From Bacteriovorax stolpii (GTDB taxonomy: Bacteria; Bdellovibrionota; Bacteriovoracia; Bacteriovoracales; Bacteriovoracaceae), in contig CAMCYI010000010.1 in the NCBI GenBank assembly GCA_945883845.1, positions 62,001-126,000 of the forward strand: a stretch of DNA of 64,000 nucleotides. Reading direction: 5' to 3'. The notes under the pieces were generated by a model. It made no database searches and was not told where the DNA came from. It saw only the letters and a list, made by a program, of their open reading frames with translations. Positions 26,104-34,896 of this stretch are shown here, piece after piece. Made by a program: the position numbers and the translations under genes. Positions within the stretch are counted from its first letter, which is position 1. Every line of letters begins with the position of its first letter.

Positions 26104-27275
26104 CGGTCTACCTCTCCAAGTACGATATCAATTGAACCAACAGTGGCCACAAAGTCTGCAATCATCTGGCCTGGGGCCACGTGAGGGAGCATCGATGTGT
26201 GAGTGAAACAAGGAGACTTCACTTTTAATCTATAAGGAGTTTTGCCGTCTGCTTTAGAAACAAGGTGGAACCCAAGTTCTCCGCGTGGACATTCAGAACG
26301 TGAGTAGATTTCGCCTTCCGGAAGCTTGATGATCTTAGGTACTTTGCCCATGATTGATCCCGGCTCGAGCTTCTCAATAACCTGACGAATGATCTTGATA
26401 CTTTCAATCACTTCTTTCATACGAACAATGTAGCGGTTCCAGCAGTCGCCCGGAACACCAACTTCGCCCGTTCCAACCGGAACGTCGAAATCAAATTCAT
26501 TATAAAGTGAGTAAGGCTTGTTCTTACGAAGATCCCATTTGTAACCGGCACCGCGAAGGATCGGGCCTGTAGCTCCGTAATCAAAACAGTCCTGAACAGA
26601 CATGATTCCGACATTGGCCGTACGTTGAACGAAGATTTTGTTCATCGATACGAGATCGTGATATTTTTTTGCTTCTTCTTCCATGTTGTCACAGAACTGA
26701 GACACGCGAGCGATCTGATCGTCCGTCCAGTCGTTCCAGAGACCACCGATCCAGATGTAATTATAAAGAAGACGGGCACCAGAAACTTCTTCGAAGAGTC
26801 TGAGAATCTTTTCACGTTCTTCGAAAGCGTAGAGAAACGGAGTGAAGGCCCCGAGATCGAGAGCGTATGTTCCGAAGGCCATTAAGTGAGAAGCGATACG
26901 TTGAAGTTCAGCGGTGAGAATGCGAAGGAGTTCAGCGCGACGTGGAACTTCCGTGCCGAGCATTTTCTCGATCGCCATCGCATATCCCCACTCCATGTTC
27001 ATGGAAGCAAGATAATCGAGACGGTCAACGAAAGGAATCACACCACGGTAATCGAGATTTTCCGAATGTTTTTCCATGCAGCGGTGAAGGTAACCAAGGT
27101 GAGGAATCGCGTGAGCGACGATCTCAGAATCGGTCCAGATTTCAATGCGAAGAACTCCGTGGGTCGCAGGATGCTGCGGGCCCATGTTCAAGCGCAGAAG
27201 CTCTGACTTCAGTTGCTCAGTGTCTTTGTTAATGGTCGGCTTTTCAGGTTCACCAACATCCCAGCGTGTTTGCAT
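26100..27275 (-). CDS. nuoD: NADH-quinone oxidoreductase subunit D (49 kDa)
   Basis: 391 aa. Forms the quinone-binding pocket with NuoB. Family blocks: LNMGPQHPATHGVLR (about 29-43), HLGYLHRCMEKHSEN (about 57-71), DRLDYLASMNMEWGYA and the C-terminal ending VLGEVDR, where Arg is invariant. Lies 14 bases after nuoC and overlaps nuoI by 4 bases. Confidence 0.96.
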   Translation of the reverse strand: MQTRWDVGEPEKPTINKDTEQLKSELLRLNMGPQHPATHGVLRIEIWTDSEIVAHAIPHLGYLHRCMEKHSENLDYRGVIPFVDRLDYLASMNMEWGYAMAIEKMLGTEVPRRAELLRILTAELQRIASHLMAFGTYALDLGAFTPFLYAFEEREKILRLFEEVSGARLLYNYIWIGGLWNDWTDDQIARVSQFCDNMEEEAKKYHDLVSMNKIFVQRTANVGIMSVQDCFDYGATGPILRGAGYKWDLRKNKPYSLYNEFDFDVPVGTGEVGVPGDCWNRYIVRMKEVIESIKIIRQVIEKLEPGSIMGKVPKIIKLPEGEIYSRSECPRGELGFHLVSKADGKTPYRLKVKSPCFTHTSMLPHVAPGQMIADFVATVGSIDIVLGEVDR

Positions 27276-27289
27276 ATATTCAGTCCTGT

Positions 27290-27865
27290 TTATTGCTTAG
27301 TCGAAGAAGCTTCTTGAGCTTTCTTAATCATGTCCTGACGAACGATGAACTCACGATCTTCGAAGTTCATCTTGTTATCAGGAAATACTTCCATGCCGTT
27401 ATAGTTTTTCGGATAGACGTAATCTTTACGAAGCGGAAAACCTTCCCAGTCATCAGGGCAAAGAATTCGGCGATGATCTGGATGATTTTTAAAAGTTACT
27501 CCGAACATGTCGTACACTTCACGCTCCTGAAAATTGGCAGCAGCGTAAACATCAACGATAGAATCGACGGTTGGATTCACACGATCAGTGAGTTTCACTT
27601 TAAGGATGAGTTCATGAGGAGCATTCACATCGAAGTTTGCCAGCATGTAGCACACTTCCATCCACTCAACATAATCAACCCCACTCACACATTGAAGAGC
27701 ATTGAATGGCATCTCAGAGTTATTACGGAGGAATTTAGCAACGGCATGAATTGAAGAAGCATCAACAGTGATACTTGAATCAGCTTTTGCTTCGGCAGCA
27801 ACATTCACAACAGCTTTCGCAGAGGGAACATTCTTATTAATGAGGTTGGCGAGTTCGTTAAGCAT
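27290..27865 (-). CDS. nuoC: NADH-quinone oxidoreductase subunit C (30 kDa)
   Basis: 191 aa. The conserved C-terminal block [39 protein letters not shown] spans about residues 110-150 and is diagnostic (I quote the subunit blocks EREVYDMFG and FPLRKDY). It is a separate gene here, not fused to nuoD. Overlaps nuoB by 8 bases. Confidence 0.95.
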   Translation of the reverse strand: MLNELANLINKNVPSAKAVVNVAAEAKADSSITVDASSIHAVAKFLRNNSEMPFNALQCVSGVDYVEWMEVCYMLANFDVNAPHELILKVKLTDRVNPTVDSIVDVYAAANFQEREVYDMFGVTFKNHPDHRRILCPDDWEGFPLRKDYVYPKNYNGMEVFPDNKMNFEDREFIVRQDMIKKAQEASSTKQ

Positions 27866-28340
27866 GTTTCACCCATTTGTTACGGAGAAGACGCTCGTTA
27901 GCGATCTTCTTTTGAAGTGTCATCACACCTTCAATAAGAGCTTCCGGACGTGGAGGACAACCAGGTACGTAAACATCAACAGGTACTACCTCATCAACGC
28001 CTTTAAGAACGTGATAGCCGTACTGCCAATATGGTCCACCCTTGTTTGCACATGAGCCCATCGAGATAACGTATTTTGGTTCTGCCATTTGCTCATAAAG
28101 AAGCTGAACACGAGTCGCCATTTTGAGAGTCACTGTACCAGCTACAATCATGAGATCAGAGCGACGTGGAGTTGCCATAAAGGCACCACAACCGAATCTT
28201 TCAAGATCGTATTTAGAAGCACCAGTGGCCATCATTTCGATCGCGCAACAAGCGAGACCAAAGGTCATCGGCCATAAAGAATTTTTTCTACCCCAGTTAA
28301 GAAAATCATCAAGGGTCGTGAGAACAACACCATCTTGCAT
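27858..28340 (-). CDS. nuoB: NADH-quinone oxidoreductase subunit B
   Basis: 160 aa. Holds cluster N2. Visible motifs: [11 protein letters not shown] (about 28-38, tandem Cys ligands), [11 protein letters not shown] (about 92-102) and [14 protein letters not shown] (about 121-134). GGAG (in TGGAG, partly inside the upstream region) is weak. It is the first gene of the operon: no nuoA precedes it. Confidence 0.96.
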   Translation of the reverse strand: MQDGVVLTTLDDFLNWGRKNSLWPMTFGLACCAIEMMATGASKYDLERFGCGAFMATPRRSDLMIVAGTVTLKMATRVQLLYEQMAEPKYVISMGSCANKGGPYWQYGYHVLKGVDEVVPVDVYVPGCPPRPEALIEGVMTLQKKIANERLLRNKWVKHA

Positions 28341-28381
28341 GGAGAACTCCGGTTAAACTCAAATAAAAATGACTCCCTAAA

Positions 28382-28411
28382 GTTTTACCTTGGAGAGGGC
28401 ATTTTCGTCAA
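28382..28411 (-). promoter_or_regulatory. Possible promoter of the nuoBCDI operon
   Basis: On the minus strand TTGACG, 18 bases, TAAAAC. The -35 matches five of six consensus bases, the -10 only four. It lies about 40 bases upstream of the nuoB start in the 149-bp gap. Tentative. Confidence 0.35.
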
Positions 28412-28489
28412 TGAAAGTGCTTGATATTTCGAAGAATTTTCGAGTGGTCAGAGAAAAATTTGGAAGGTTTTTAGTCTAGTCTGAAAAAA

Positions 28490-29413
28490 CTATTTTCCAG
28501 AACAACGGGCACTAAAACTGGCCGCGAATTTATCTTTACCTGCGCCTTCCGAGGCAGGAGCTCGTCCCTCTCCTTGCTGCATGTAGGCGAGACGCTTGCG
28601 ATCGTTCTCACAGACTTTATTAACGACTAAATCGTACTCCATAAGGGCCGCGACAGGATAAGGCACCCCATAAGCTGAAGAAACAAAATTTATTTTCTCA
28701 CCTTTTAGCTCTGAAAAGACATTATTCATGGAACGTGAGGCGAGTTTCTTACTAAAAGAGTCGTAGTAATTTCCGATCTGATAGAAAAGCGAAACGGCTT
28801 TTGTGAAAGATGCCTGACCGTTTTCGTCCCTTATGTCTCTGCAATGGGATCTCGATTGAACCAAACGACTAAAAAGTTCATCAAGAACCTGACATTCAGT
28901 CATGAAGGCATGAACCTCTCCCCCTGAACCTTCAATAGTCCCTTTGATGAAATCCTTCGCATTGAAATTATCAGAATAGGGATTGAAACTCTCACGATAA
29001 ATAAAATGGGTTAATTCGTGAGCGAGATCAAGGATAGCATCATCCCAGGCAAGATTTCGATTGAGGTAAACAACCGATTTGGATTCATAAACAACATGTT
29101 CTGGTGAATGAGGATTAAACTTTCTTACGAGAGTGGTATCCGTAAGAGATCCCTCGCCTGTCTTGACCACATCCATGATCGTAAGACCGGACTGACCCGC
29201 CTTAAAAGACGCTTCTTTGATAAGTTTTTCACCGGTAGAAGAACGACCGAGAAGCTCAAGGAGCTTTCTCATATTGAGTTCTTCTGAGTTTGTATATTCA
29301 GACCATTTTTTATTCACATTAATTTTGGCAGATTCTACATGAATGGTTTTCTCGACCATACTGAAGAGAGGTAACGAAAAGAGGACGGCCGTAAGATAGG
29401 AAATTGTTTTCAT
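28490..29413 (-). CDS. Secreted HExxH metalloprotease-like protein
   Basis: 307 aa with a signal peptide of about 19 residues. AHELTH at 131-136 gives His132, Glu133 and His136 as zinc ligands and catalytic base; GSGGEVHAF places Glu166 as a likely third ligand, 29 residues downstream, a gluzincin-like spacing. Cysteines cluster in 174-195. No known family is obvious. It lies 45 bases after a four-gene lipoprotein cluster on the same strand. A protease or other zinc hydrolase acting in the periplasm is likely. Confidence 0.65.
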   Translation of the reverse strand: MKTISYLTAVLFSLPLFSMVEKTIHVESAKINVNKKWSEYTNSEELNMRKLLELLGRSSTGEKLIKEASFKAGQSGLTIMDVVKTGEGSLTDTTLVRKFNPHSPEHVVYESKSVVYLNRNLAWDDAILDLAHELTHFIYRESFNPYSDNFNAKDFIKGTIEGSGGEVHAFMTECQVLDELFSRLVQSRSHCRDIRDENGQASFTKAVSLFYQIGNYYDSFSKKLASRSMNNVFSELKGEKINFVSSAYGVPYPVAALMEYDLVVNKVCENDRKRLAYMQQGEGRAPASEGAGKDKFAASFSARCSGK

Positions 29414-29458
29414 CCTCCAACTCTTCGGTGGAGGAGAACAAAGGCTGAGGGCTAATTT

Positions 29459-31132
29459 CTACTGATTAAAGAAATTGATTGTATGAAGAGATTTAACCGA
29501 CTTGCCAACTACGATATCACCTATAAGCTTAGAAGGAGTGGCAGGAACCGTATCTCCGGAATAGTGGGAAATTCCAATTTGGTATTTACCCGGAGCTAAT
29601 TTGAATTCCGTCATCCGAACGGCCTGAGGAAGTGTCGTCCAATGGCGGGTATCTGCTTTTTCAAGCATCGCAATTCCTTTGGTGGAAGCGACATAAGTTC
29701 CCATGGCAGCGGCCTTGGCAATGAAGTCGCCGTTCTGTCCGGTTTTCGCTTTCAGGCCTTGATAGACGGCGAGCGCAGCAATAATCGCCGTTAGATGCTT
29801 CAAGGCCACTCTCGTTCCGGTTTTCACATAGCGGGCCGAGACGTCTTCTTCCAGTACGACTCTGGCGATGTCTCCGTTTTCGGATATGACTGGAAGTGGT
29901 GAGTGAGTAACCAGAACTCCCTTTTCATCCAGAATATAAACTTCCATTCTCTGAACGAGAGGGACTGAATCAATCATTGGTAATTCAAATTCAACAGCAG
30001 CTTCCTGAACAGCTAATCTCGTCATGTTGTGCGCGAAAATAAAGCTACCTGCTCCTGCCGTATTGGTCGGCATCATCCCCAGTTGGTTCATGGCAAATGC
30101 CGTAATGAATTCGACTCCAACGGTGGCGATCATCTTTTTTGCTGACGAACTTTCTGTCGAGTCCATGGCGCCACGAATTCCGAAGTTAAAAGGCTTCCCT
30201 ACTTTGGCAGGAATCAGGCCTTCTTCCAGAATCAGTACGACATTCCTCTCACCTTCATTCACTTTTTTCACGAGTTCTGCATTCGCCTTCAACGTTTTGA
30301 CTTGCAGATTAAAGTCACCTGGCCTGATTTCTTTTGTAAGGCGAAGAACCTTGAAAACAAGAAAATCTTTAAGGTCCTGGTAAGCGGAAGTTTTCTCAAA
30401 CGATTTTGAAGGAGGACCTTTGCCGTCCTTGAGGTTTTCTTCATAAAGCTTGATGTATTCATTGCTGGTCTTATTAAAGAGAGAAAAAATTCCTCCTTCG
30501 ATATCCAGGATTTTAAGTGCATCTTTGTAGAGTTGAAGCGCAATCTGCTGGTCATTGCGGACTTCGCTCACTTCGTGAATCTGTCCCCCAAAAATCTTCA
30601 TCATCAGATCTGTGTGATAAAGAGATTTGTAGGATGAAGATCTCTGCATCTCTGTAAAATAGGTGTCCCATCCGAGGATCGCAGCTCGTGCGCCTTGCAG
30701 ATCACCTTTTTTGCCTGTCTTCAGGAAACGAGCGTAATAAGTGCGGGAGAGATAGTAATAGGCATATGAGCGCTCATAGCTCGCTCCATAGAAGACATCC
30801 GAGGCATCATTAATGAGAAAGCTTGCGGCTTTCGCAGAAAGTTTAGTTGTATAGAGATTATCAATCAGATCAATGGCGGACTGGAAATGCCTGATGGCAC
30901 CGTCGAGATCGTCAAGGTTGGCATCTACCGTTCCGAGTTCAAGCTCCCAGAGGAGCCTGCTCTTTTCATCATTTCTTAAATTGGTTTTTTCGAGAGTTTC
31001 TTTCGCTTTCTTGTAATCACCAGCAAGAAAGGCTTCGCGATAAGCTTTCATCTTATCGCCTCTCAAGGAGGAACAGGCCCCCAAGAGAAGCAAAAAGACA
31101 AAGTTAAATAATGGCGAAAATTTTCTTACCAT
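29459..31132 (-). CDS. TPR-containing lipoprotein (COG3014-like)
   Basis: 557 aa. Signal peptide with lipobox LLGAC (Cys about 20). Helical repeats of TPR type fill about 30-260; a mixed domain with a hydrophobic glycine-rich stretch (about 335-365) follows. Proteins of this kind are found beside LpoB and LPP20-type lipoproteins, exactly as here. It overlaps lpoB by 7 bases. A role in peptidoglycan or outer membrane assembly is inferred from that linkage. Confidence 0.7.
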   Translation of the reverse strand: MVRKFSPLFNFVFLLLLGACSSLRGDKMKAYREAFLAGDYKKAKETLEKTNLRNDEKSRLLWELELGTVDANLDDLDGAIRHFQSAIDLIDNLYTTKLSAKAASFLINDASDVFYGASYERSYAYYYLSRTYYARFLKTGKKGDLQGARAAILGWDTYFTEMQRSSSYKSLYHTDLMMKIFGGQIHEVSEVRNDQQIALQLYKDALKILDIEGGIFSLFNKTSNEYIKLYEENLKDGKGPPSKSFEKTSAYQDLKDFLVFKVLRLTKEIRPGDFNLQVKTLKANAELVKKVNEGERNVVLILEEGLIPAKVGKPFNFGIRGAMDSTESSSAKKMIATVGVEFITAFAMNQLGMMPTNTAGAGSFIFAHNMTRLAVQEAAVEFELPMIDSVPLVQRMEVYILDEKGVLVTHSPLPVISENGDIARVVLEEDVSARYVKTGTRVALKHLTAIIAALAVYQGLKAKTGQNGDFIAKAAAMGTYVASTKGIAMLEKADTRHWTTLPQAVRMTEFKLAPGKYQIGISHYSGDTVPATPSKLIGDIVVGKSVKSLHTINFFNQ

Positions 31133-31731
31133 CCAACCGAAGATTTCTCAGAATACTTGAAAACCTTGGTGCGGGTACGAAGAAGTTCTGTGGCAGATTC
31201 GATGTTGGTCATACGGATGTTAACCGAATATTCCTTGATCGTTTTACCGTCGCGTTTTTCCGGTTTCATATAAACGTTACCGAAGATCATGACGTCAGCA
31301 CCAGTCTGCTTGCCGATTTTCTTAACAGTGGCAGGGTCTACCATACCATCGTTCTGGTACGTGATTTCTTTGAGGAGAGTTTCACGTGCCTGATTATCAA
31401 CAAGTTCAAAATCCCCAGACAATGAAAGCTCGTTCAGGAGTTCATCGTTAAGGTCACCGATTGGAAAGTAAGCTTCTGATGTCTGATTCTGGACTTCAGC
31501 GATAAAGACTTTCGGTGTACCGAATTTAGCCTTCATCTTGTTGTAGCCCGGGTGAGCCTTCATCTGTTTCAAGACATCTGTTACTGCCTGAGTGGTATCA
31601 GCACTCATCCAGTTATCAGTGATCGAAAGACCTTTTTCATCTGACTCGTTTGCATCTACACGCTTCGCTTTAAAGCTACCGCATGAAGTTGAGAAAAGAG
31701 AAAGTGAGAGGGCGAGTGCTAAAAATTTCAT
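31126..31731 (-). CDS. lpoB: Penicillin-binding protein activator LpoB-like lipoprotein
   Basis: 201 aa with lipobox FSTSC (Cys about 17). The mature domain matches the LpoB/COG3417 pattern: VFIAEVQNQTSEAYFP, later GADVMIFGNVYMKPEKRDGK and IRMTNIESATELLRTRTKVFKY near the C terminus. In Escherichia coli LpoB reaches from the outer membrane to activate PBP1b. The long linker of the E. coli protein is short here. Third of four minus-strand lipoprotein genes. Confidence 0.82.
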   Translation of the reverse strand: MKFLALALSLSLFSTSCGSFKAKRVDANESDEKGLSITDNWMSADTTQAVTDVLKQMKAHPGYNKMKAKFGTPKVFIAEVQNQTSEAYFPIGDLNDELLNELSLSGDFELVDNQARETLLKEITYQNDGMVDPATVKKIGKQTGADVMIFGNVYMKPEKRDGKTIKEYSVNIRMTNIESATELLRTRTKVFKYSEKSSVGW

Positions 31732-31740
31732 GAATGCTCC

Positions 31741-32433
31741 TTAAATTTCGCCTTTACGGGCCTTCACGAAATCTTCGTCAATTTTCTCGAGGGCTTTTTT
31801 AACGTTTTCTTTTGTTTCAGGATCGTCAACTTTAGCAACGATATCTTCAGAAGCTTTATCAACAGCGGCCTGAAGACGAGTTGTTTCCATACGGATTAAA
31901 GAAGCACAAGTGAAACCGATGTAGTCTTTCTTCGCTCCCATCTTCTGCATGTACTGGCGTTTTTCCCAGTAAGTCTTGATCACAGCTGCGCCATTGATCA
32001 AAGACTGAACTTTTTCTGCCATCGTGTTCGAAACGAACTCTCTCATCGCAGTAGTCTTAGGATTGTTAGCATCGATAGCTGCTGCACCTTCAGTTGAAGA
32101 AGCGAGAGATTTCTGGATGAACGTTGTGATCTCAGAAGAGATATCTACACGGACGTTGGCCTTGGCAAGGTTACATGCGATTTCACGGTTAACTTTCGGC
32201 TCAGTTTCGTAAGCAAAGTAACGGTACTTAGCAACGTCCATGCTTTCCTGCTCAGTCCATACTTGTGCATCTTCAACCCATCCTGGACGGCTTGTAGATG
32301 AAGCATCACGAACTTCGTAGTCACGCTTGATCGTTTGAGAGTTGTCGACGTCGGCCACTTCTTTCTTCGGTTTTTTTGAAGAACAAGATGAGGCAACTGT
32401 AAGAACCATAACAATAGACAATAGCATCTTCAT
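31741..32433 (-). CDS. Lipoprotein, LPP20-like
   Basis: 230 aa with lipobox VASSC (Cys about 17). The mature part starts with RPGWVEDA (about 54) and has a helical, Ala/Lys/Glu-rich remainder with two Cys (around 90 and 183). The WVED-type opening and Ala-rich repeats resemble LPP20-family lipoproteins found beside lpoB. It has a good ribosome binding site (AAGGAG). Family assignment is moderate. Confidence 0.65.
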   Translation of the reverse strand: MKMLLSIVMVLTVASSCSSKKPKKEVADVDNSQTIKRDYEVRDASSTSRPGWVEDAQVWTEQESMDVAKYRYFAYETEPKVNREIACNLAKANVRVDISSEITTFIQKSLASSTEGAAAIDANNPKTTAMREFVSNTMAEKVQSLINGAAVIKTYWEKRQYMQKMGAKKDYIGFTCASLIRMETTRLQAAVDKASEDIVAKVDDPETKENVKKALEKIDEDFVKARKGEI

Positions 32434-32445
32434 AAGAGCTCCTTT

Positions 32446-33402
32446 TTAGTCTAAATCCAGATCAGATAAATGTTGTTCGATATAGGCGACGAAAAATGTT
32501 TTCACTTTTAAAAGGGCATCGGCTTGAGTGCGACCTGTCACAGTCTCAGAAGTTGAAATGATCTTCTTCTTCTCTCCGTCCTCGGTGCTGGTCATGTTAA
32601 GAGTGAACGTATATTTTTCGAATCCCTGCACATTGAGAAATTCTTTAATGGAATCAACGTTGAGAGAGAGAACTTTGTTCGCCTCTCCTTTAACGAGTCG
32701 GAAACCGGATTCAGTCAGGATCTCTTTTATCTTCTCCTGCATCCAGTCCGGTGCCTGGCCGATCTTGAGAGCGAGAGGTTCGGCTTTAGGACGAGTCTCA
32801 CGCCATTTAATGATATCTTCGTAGGAAACTTTATCCGGACGTTTTCCACCAGCGACTAGCGAGTATCTTTCATTAAGTTTTTCACGCTCAAGAGCAAGCT
32901 TCACAACTTTCCTGAGGTTGGTCCGTTGTCTTTTCGCCCAAAGCGCTTCAAGTTCATGATCAATTTTTTGCATACGTCCGCCGATCAGATCAGCAGCTCG
33001 TGCACGGTCAAGAGAGGCAAGAGCATAAGTAAGTCCGGCCTTCTTGAAATGCTTTTTAACCTGCACTCCTTCAAGCACCTGATTAATAGATTCCTGAATC
33101 GATTGCTGAACTTCCTGACGGACTTCAGATTGCCACGGAAATGTCTGACTAGAAGAGGAATGAACACTGAGTTCAGACTTCACTTGCACCTCAAAGATAC
33201 TCGCAAGATTAATTTTGGCCTGAGCATCGGATTCGCTTAAAGTTTTGGCTTCGCCAGTGGCACAAAGGTGTTCTTCTTCACGGCATTCATCGTAAGGCGA
33301 ATATAACCACGCTGGAGTTTCCTTGGAATTTTCACTAAGAGAGGGCTTTGTCTGAAGGCTTGAGCAAGCGCAAGCAAGCAACAGAAGAAGTACGTTTTTC
33401 AT
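32446..33402 (-). CDS. LPP20-family lipoprotein
   Basis: 318 aa with lipobox LLACAC. Opens after the signal with PAWLYSPYDEC and CATGEAKTLSESDAQAKINL (about 47-66), the typical LPP20 helix-strand motif. Middle helices (about 75-210) and a C-terminal mixed domain follow. First gene of the four-gene minus-strand lipoprotein operon. Located at the outer membrane by its lipid anchor. Confidence 0.72.
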   Translation of the reverse strand: MKNVLLLLLACACSSLQTKPSLSENSKETPAWLYSPYDECREEEHLCATGEAKTLSESDAQAKINLASIFEVQVKSELSVHSSSSQTFPWQSEVRQEVQQSIQESINQVLEGVQVKKHFKKAGLTYALASLDRARAADLIGGRMQKIDHELEALWAKRQRTNLRKVVKLALEREKLNERYSLVAGGKRPDKVSYEDIIKWRETRPKAEPLALKIGQAPDWMQEKIKEILTESGFRLVKGEANKVLSLNVDSIKEFLNVQGFEKYTFTLNMTSTEDGEKKKIISTSETVTGRTQADALLKVKTFFVAYIEQHLSDLDLD

Positions 33403-33557
33403 TTGGAAAAATTTTGAACCCGTTAAGGATTAAAGTCAACGTGGGATTCCTGATCCATTGACACGGAGCCAAGTGATTGACTTGAATCATGGTATGGCCC
33501 TAGCCTCAAAGAGACGTGACTTTCTAAGTTTTTATTTGATCAAAAGCGGAGACTAAA

Positions 33558-34136
33558 ATGGAACATAAACTACCTTCTTTACCCTATCCTCTCAAAGCGC
33601 TTGAACCGGGTATGTCGACTGAGACTTTGCAGAATCATCATGGGAAACATCACAAAATATATGTCGAAAAACTCAATGAGCTTATCAAGGGAACTAAATA
33701 TGAATACATGAGTCTGGAAGAGATTATTCTTTCGGCCCAGGGACCTCTGTTTAATAATGCCGCTCAACATTGGAACCATAGTTTCTTCTGGCAATGCCTA
33801 AGTCCAGATGGCGGTGGTGAACCTACCGGGCAGCTTGAGCAGCTGATTAAAAACCGCTGGAAGAACTTTGAAGGTTTTAAAGAAACATTTACCAAAGCTG
33901 CCACTGAACATTTTGGCTCTGGCTGGACATGGCTGGTAGAAGATAAGCCCGGCCATCTGGACATCATCACAACTCACGATGCGGACACTCCTAAAACCAA
34001 AGGACTCAAGGCACTTCTGACTCTGGATGTCTGGGAACATGCCTATTATTTGGATTACAGGAATGCACGTTCCCATTATATTGAGGCTTTTTGGGGTCTG
34101 GTTAACTGGGACTTTGCCCAGAAAAACCTCCAATGA
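33558..34136 (+). CDS. sodB: Superoxide dismutase, iron/manganese type
   Basis: 192 aa. Metal ligands: His in MSTETLQNHHGKHH (about 27), NAAQHWNHSFFW (about 74), and DVWEHAYYLDYRNAR (Asp and His about 157 and 161). HFGSGWTWLV precedes the latter. QHWNHSFFW and the overall length fit the Fe form (SodB). No signal peptide, so cytoplasmic. It has its own intergenic region upstream, with a TTGACT at 33478 that may be its -35. Confidence 0.96.
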   Translation: MEHKLPSLPYPLKALEPGMSTETLQNHHGKHHKIYVEKLNELIKGTKYEYMSLEEIILSAQGPLFNNAAQHWNHSFFWQCLSPDGGGEPTGQLEQLIKNRWKNFEGFKETFTKAATEHFGSGWTWLVEDKPGHLDIITTHDADTPKTKGLKALLTLDVWEHAYYLDYRNARSHYIEAFWGLVNWDFAQKNLQ

Positions 34137-34194
34137 CGCTCTCTTAACTAAAACTTAACGTACCCGAGACAGCTGTTTTTGATATAACGACGCC

Positions 34195-34896
34195 ATGAAC
34201 ATGAAAACAGCCAAAATACTCGTCATAGAAGATGAACAGGATATCCGGGACCTCATCAGCTTTCAGTTGAAATCTGAAGGTTACACTATCATTGCTGTCG
34301 ACAGCGCCGACAAAGCCATCTCAGTAATAGAGCGTGGGGAGAAGATTGATCTCTTCGTCGTGGACTGGATGCTTCCCGGATCTATGAGTGGTCTTGAATT
34401 CACAAAAAAACTGCGCGCACAGAAGGCCTACGCTTCAGCTCCTGTCATTATGATCACAGCGATGACTCAGGCAGAAAACATTGTCGCGGGCCTTGATGCC
34501 GGTGCCGATGATTATATGACCAAGCCCTTCGATATGAATGTGCTTCAGGCACGGGTCAGGGTTCAGCTCAGAGAAAATTCGTCAGAGGCAATTGGTAATG
34601 ACCTGTTAACTTTTGGTCCACTCACCATTCATGTGTCCAAGTGTAAAGTTGCAGTTGAAGGTCAGGAAATCAATCTGACGTCGACTGAATTTAAGATTCT
34701 CCTTCTTCTCGCTCAGAAACCTGGGCATGTGTTTACCCGTGAACAGTTTATCAATAACATTCAGGGCGAAAATATCTTTGTAACTGGCCGTACAATCGAT
34801 ACCCACATCGCCGGACTCAGAAAGAAATTAGGCGACACTGCTAACGTGATTGAAACTATCAGAGGTATCGGGTATAGATTCAGGGATGTCGAATAA
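34195..34896 (+). CDS. OmpR/PhoB-family response regulator
   Basis: 233 aa. Receiver domain (about 6-120): acidic pair EDEQD, phospho-acceptor Asp57 in FVVDWMLPG, Thr in MITAMTQ and Lys in TKPFDM. C-terminal winged-helix DNA-binding domain (about 140-232) ends RGIGYRFRD. It overlaps the sensor kinase gene by 11 bases. Resembles PhoB most, but no pst genes are near, so the signal is uncertain. Confidence 0.92.
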   Translation: MNMKTAKILVIEDEQDIRDLISFQLKSEGYTIIAVDSADKAISVIERGEKIDLFVVDWMLPGSMSGLEFTKKLRAQKAYASAPVIMITAMTQAENIVAGLDAGADDYMTKPFDMNVLQARVRVQLRENSSEAIGNDLLTFGPLTIHVSKCKVAVEGQEINLTSTEFKILLLLAQKPGHVFTREQFINNIQGENIFVTGRTIDTHIAGLRKKLGDTANVIETIRGIGYRFRDVE

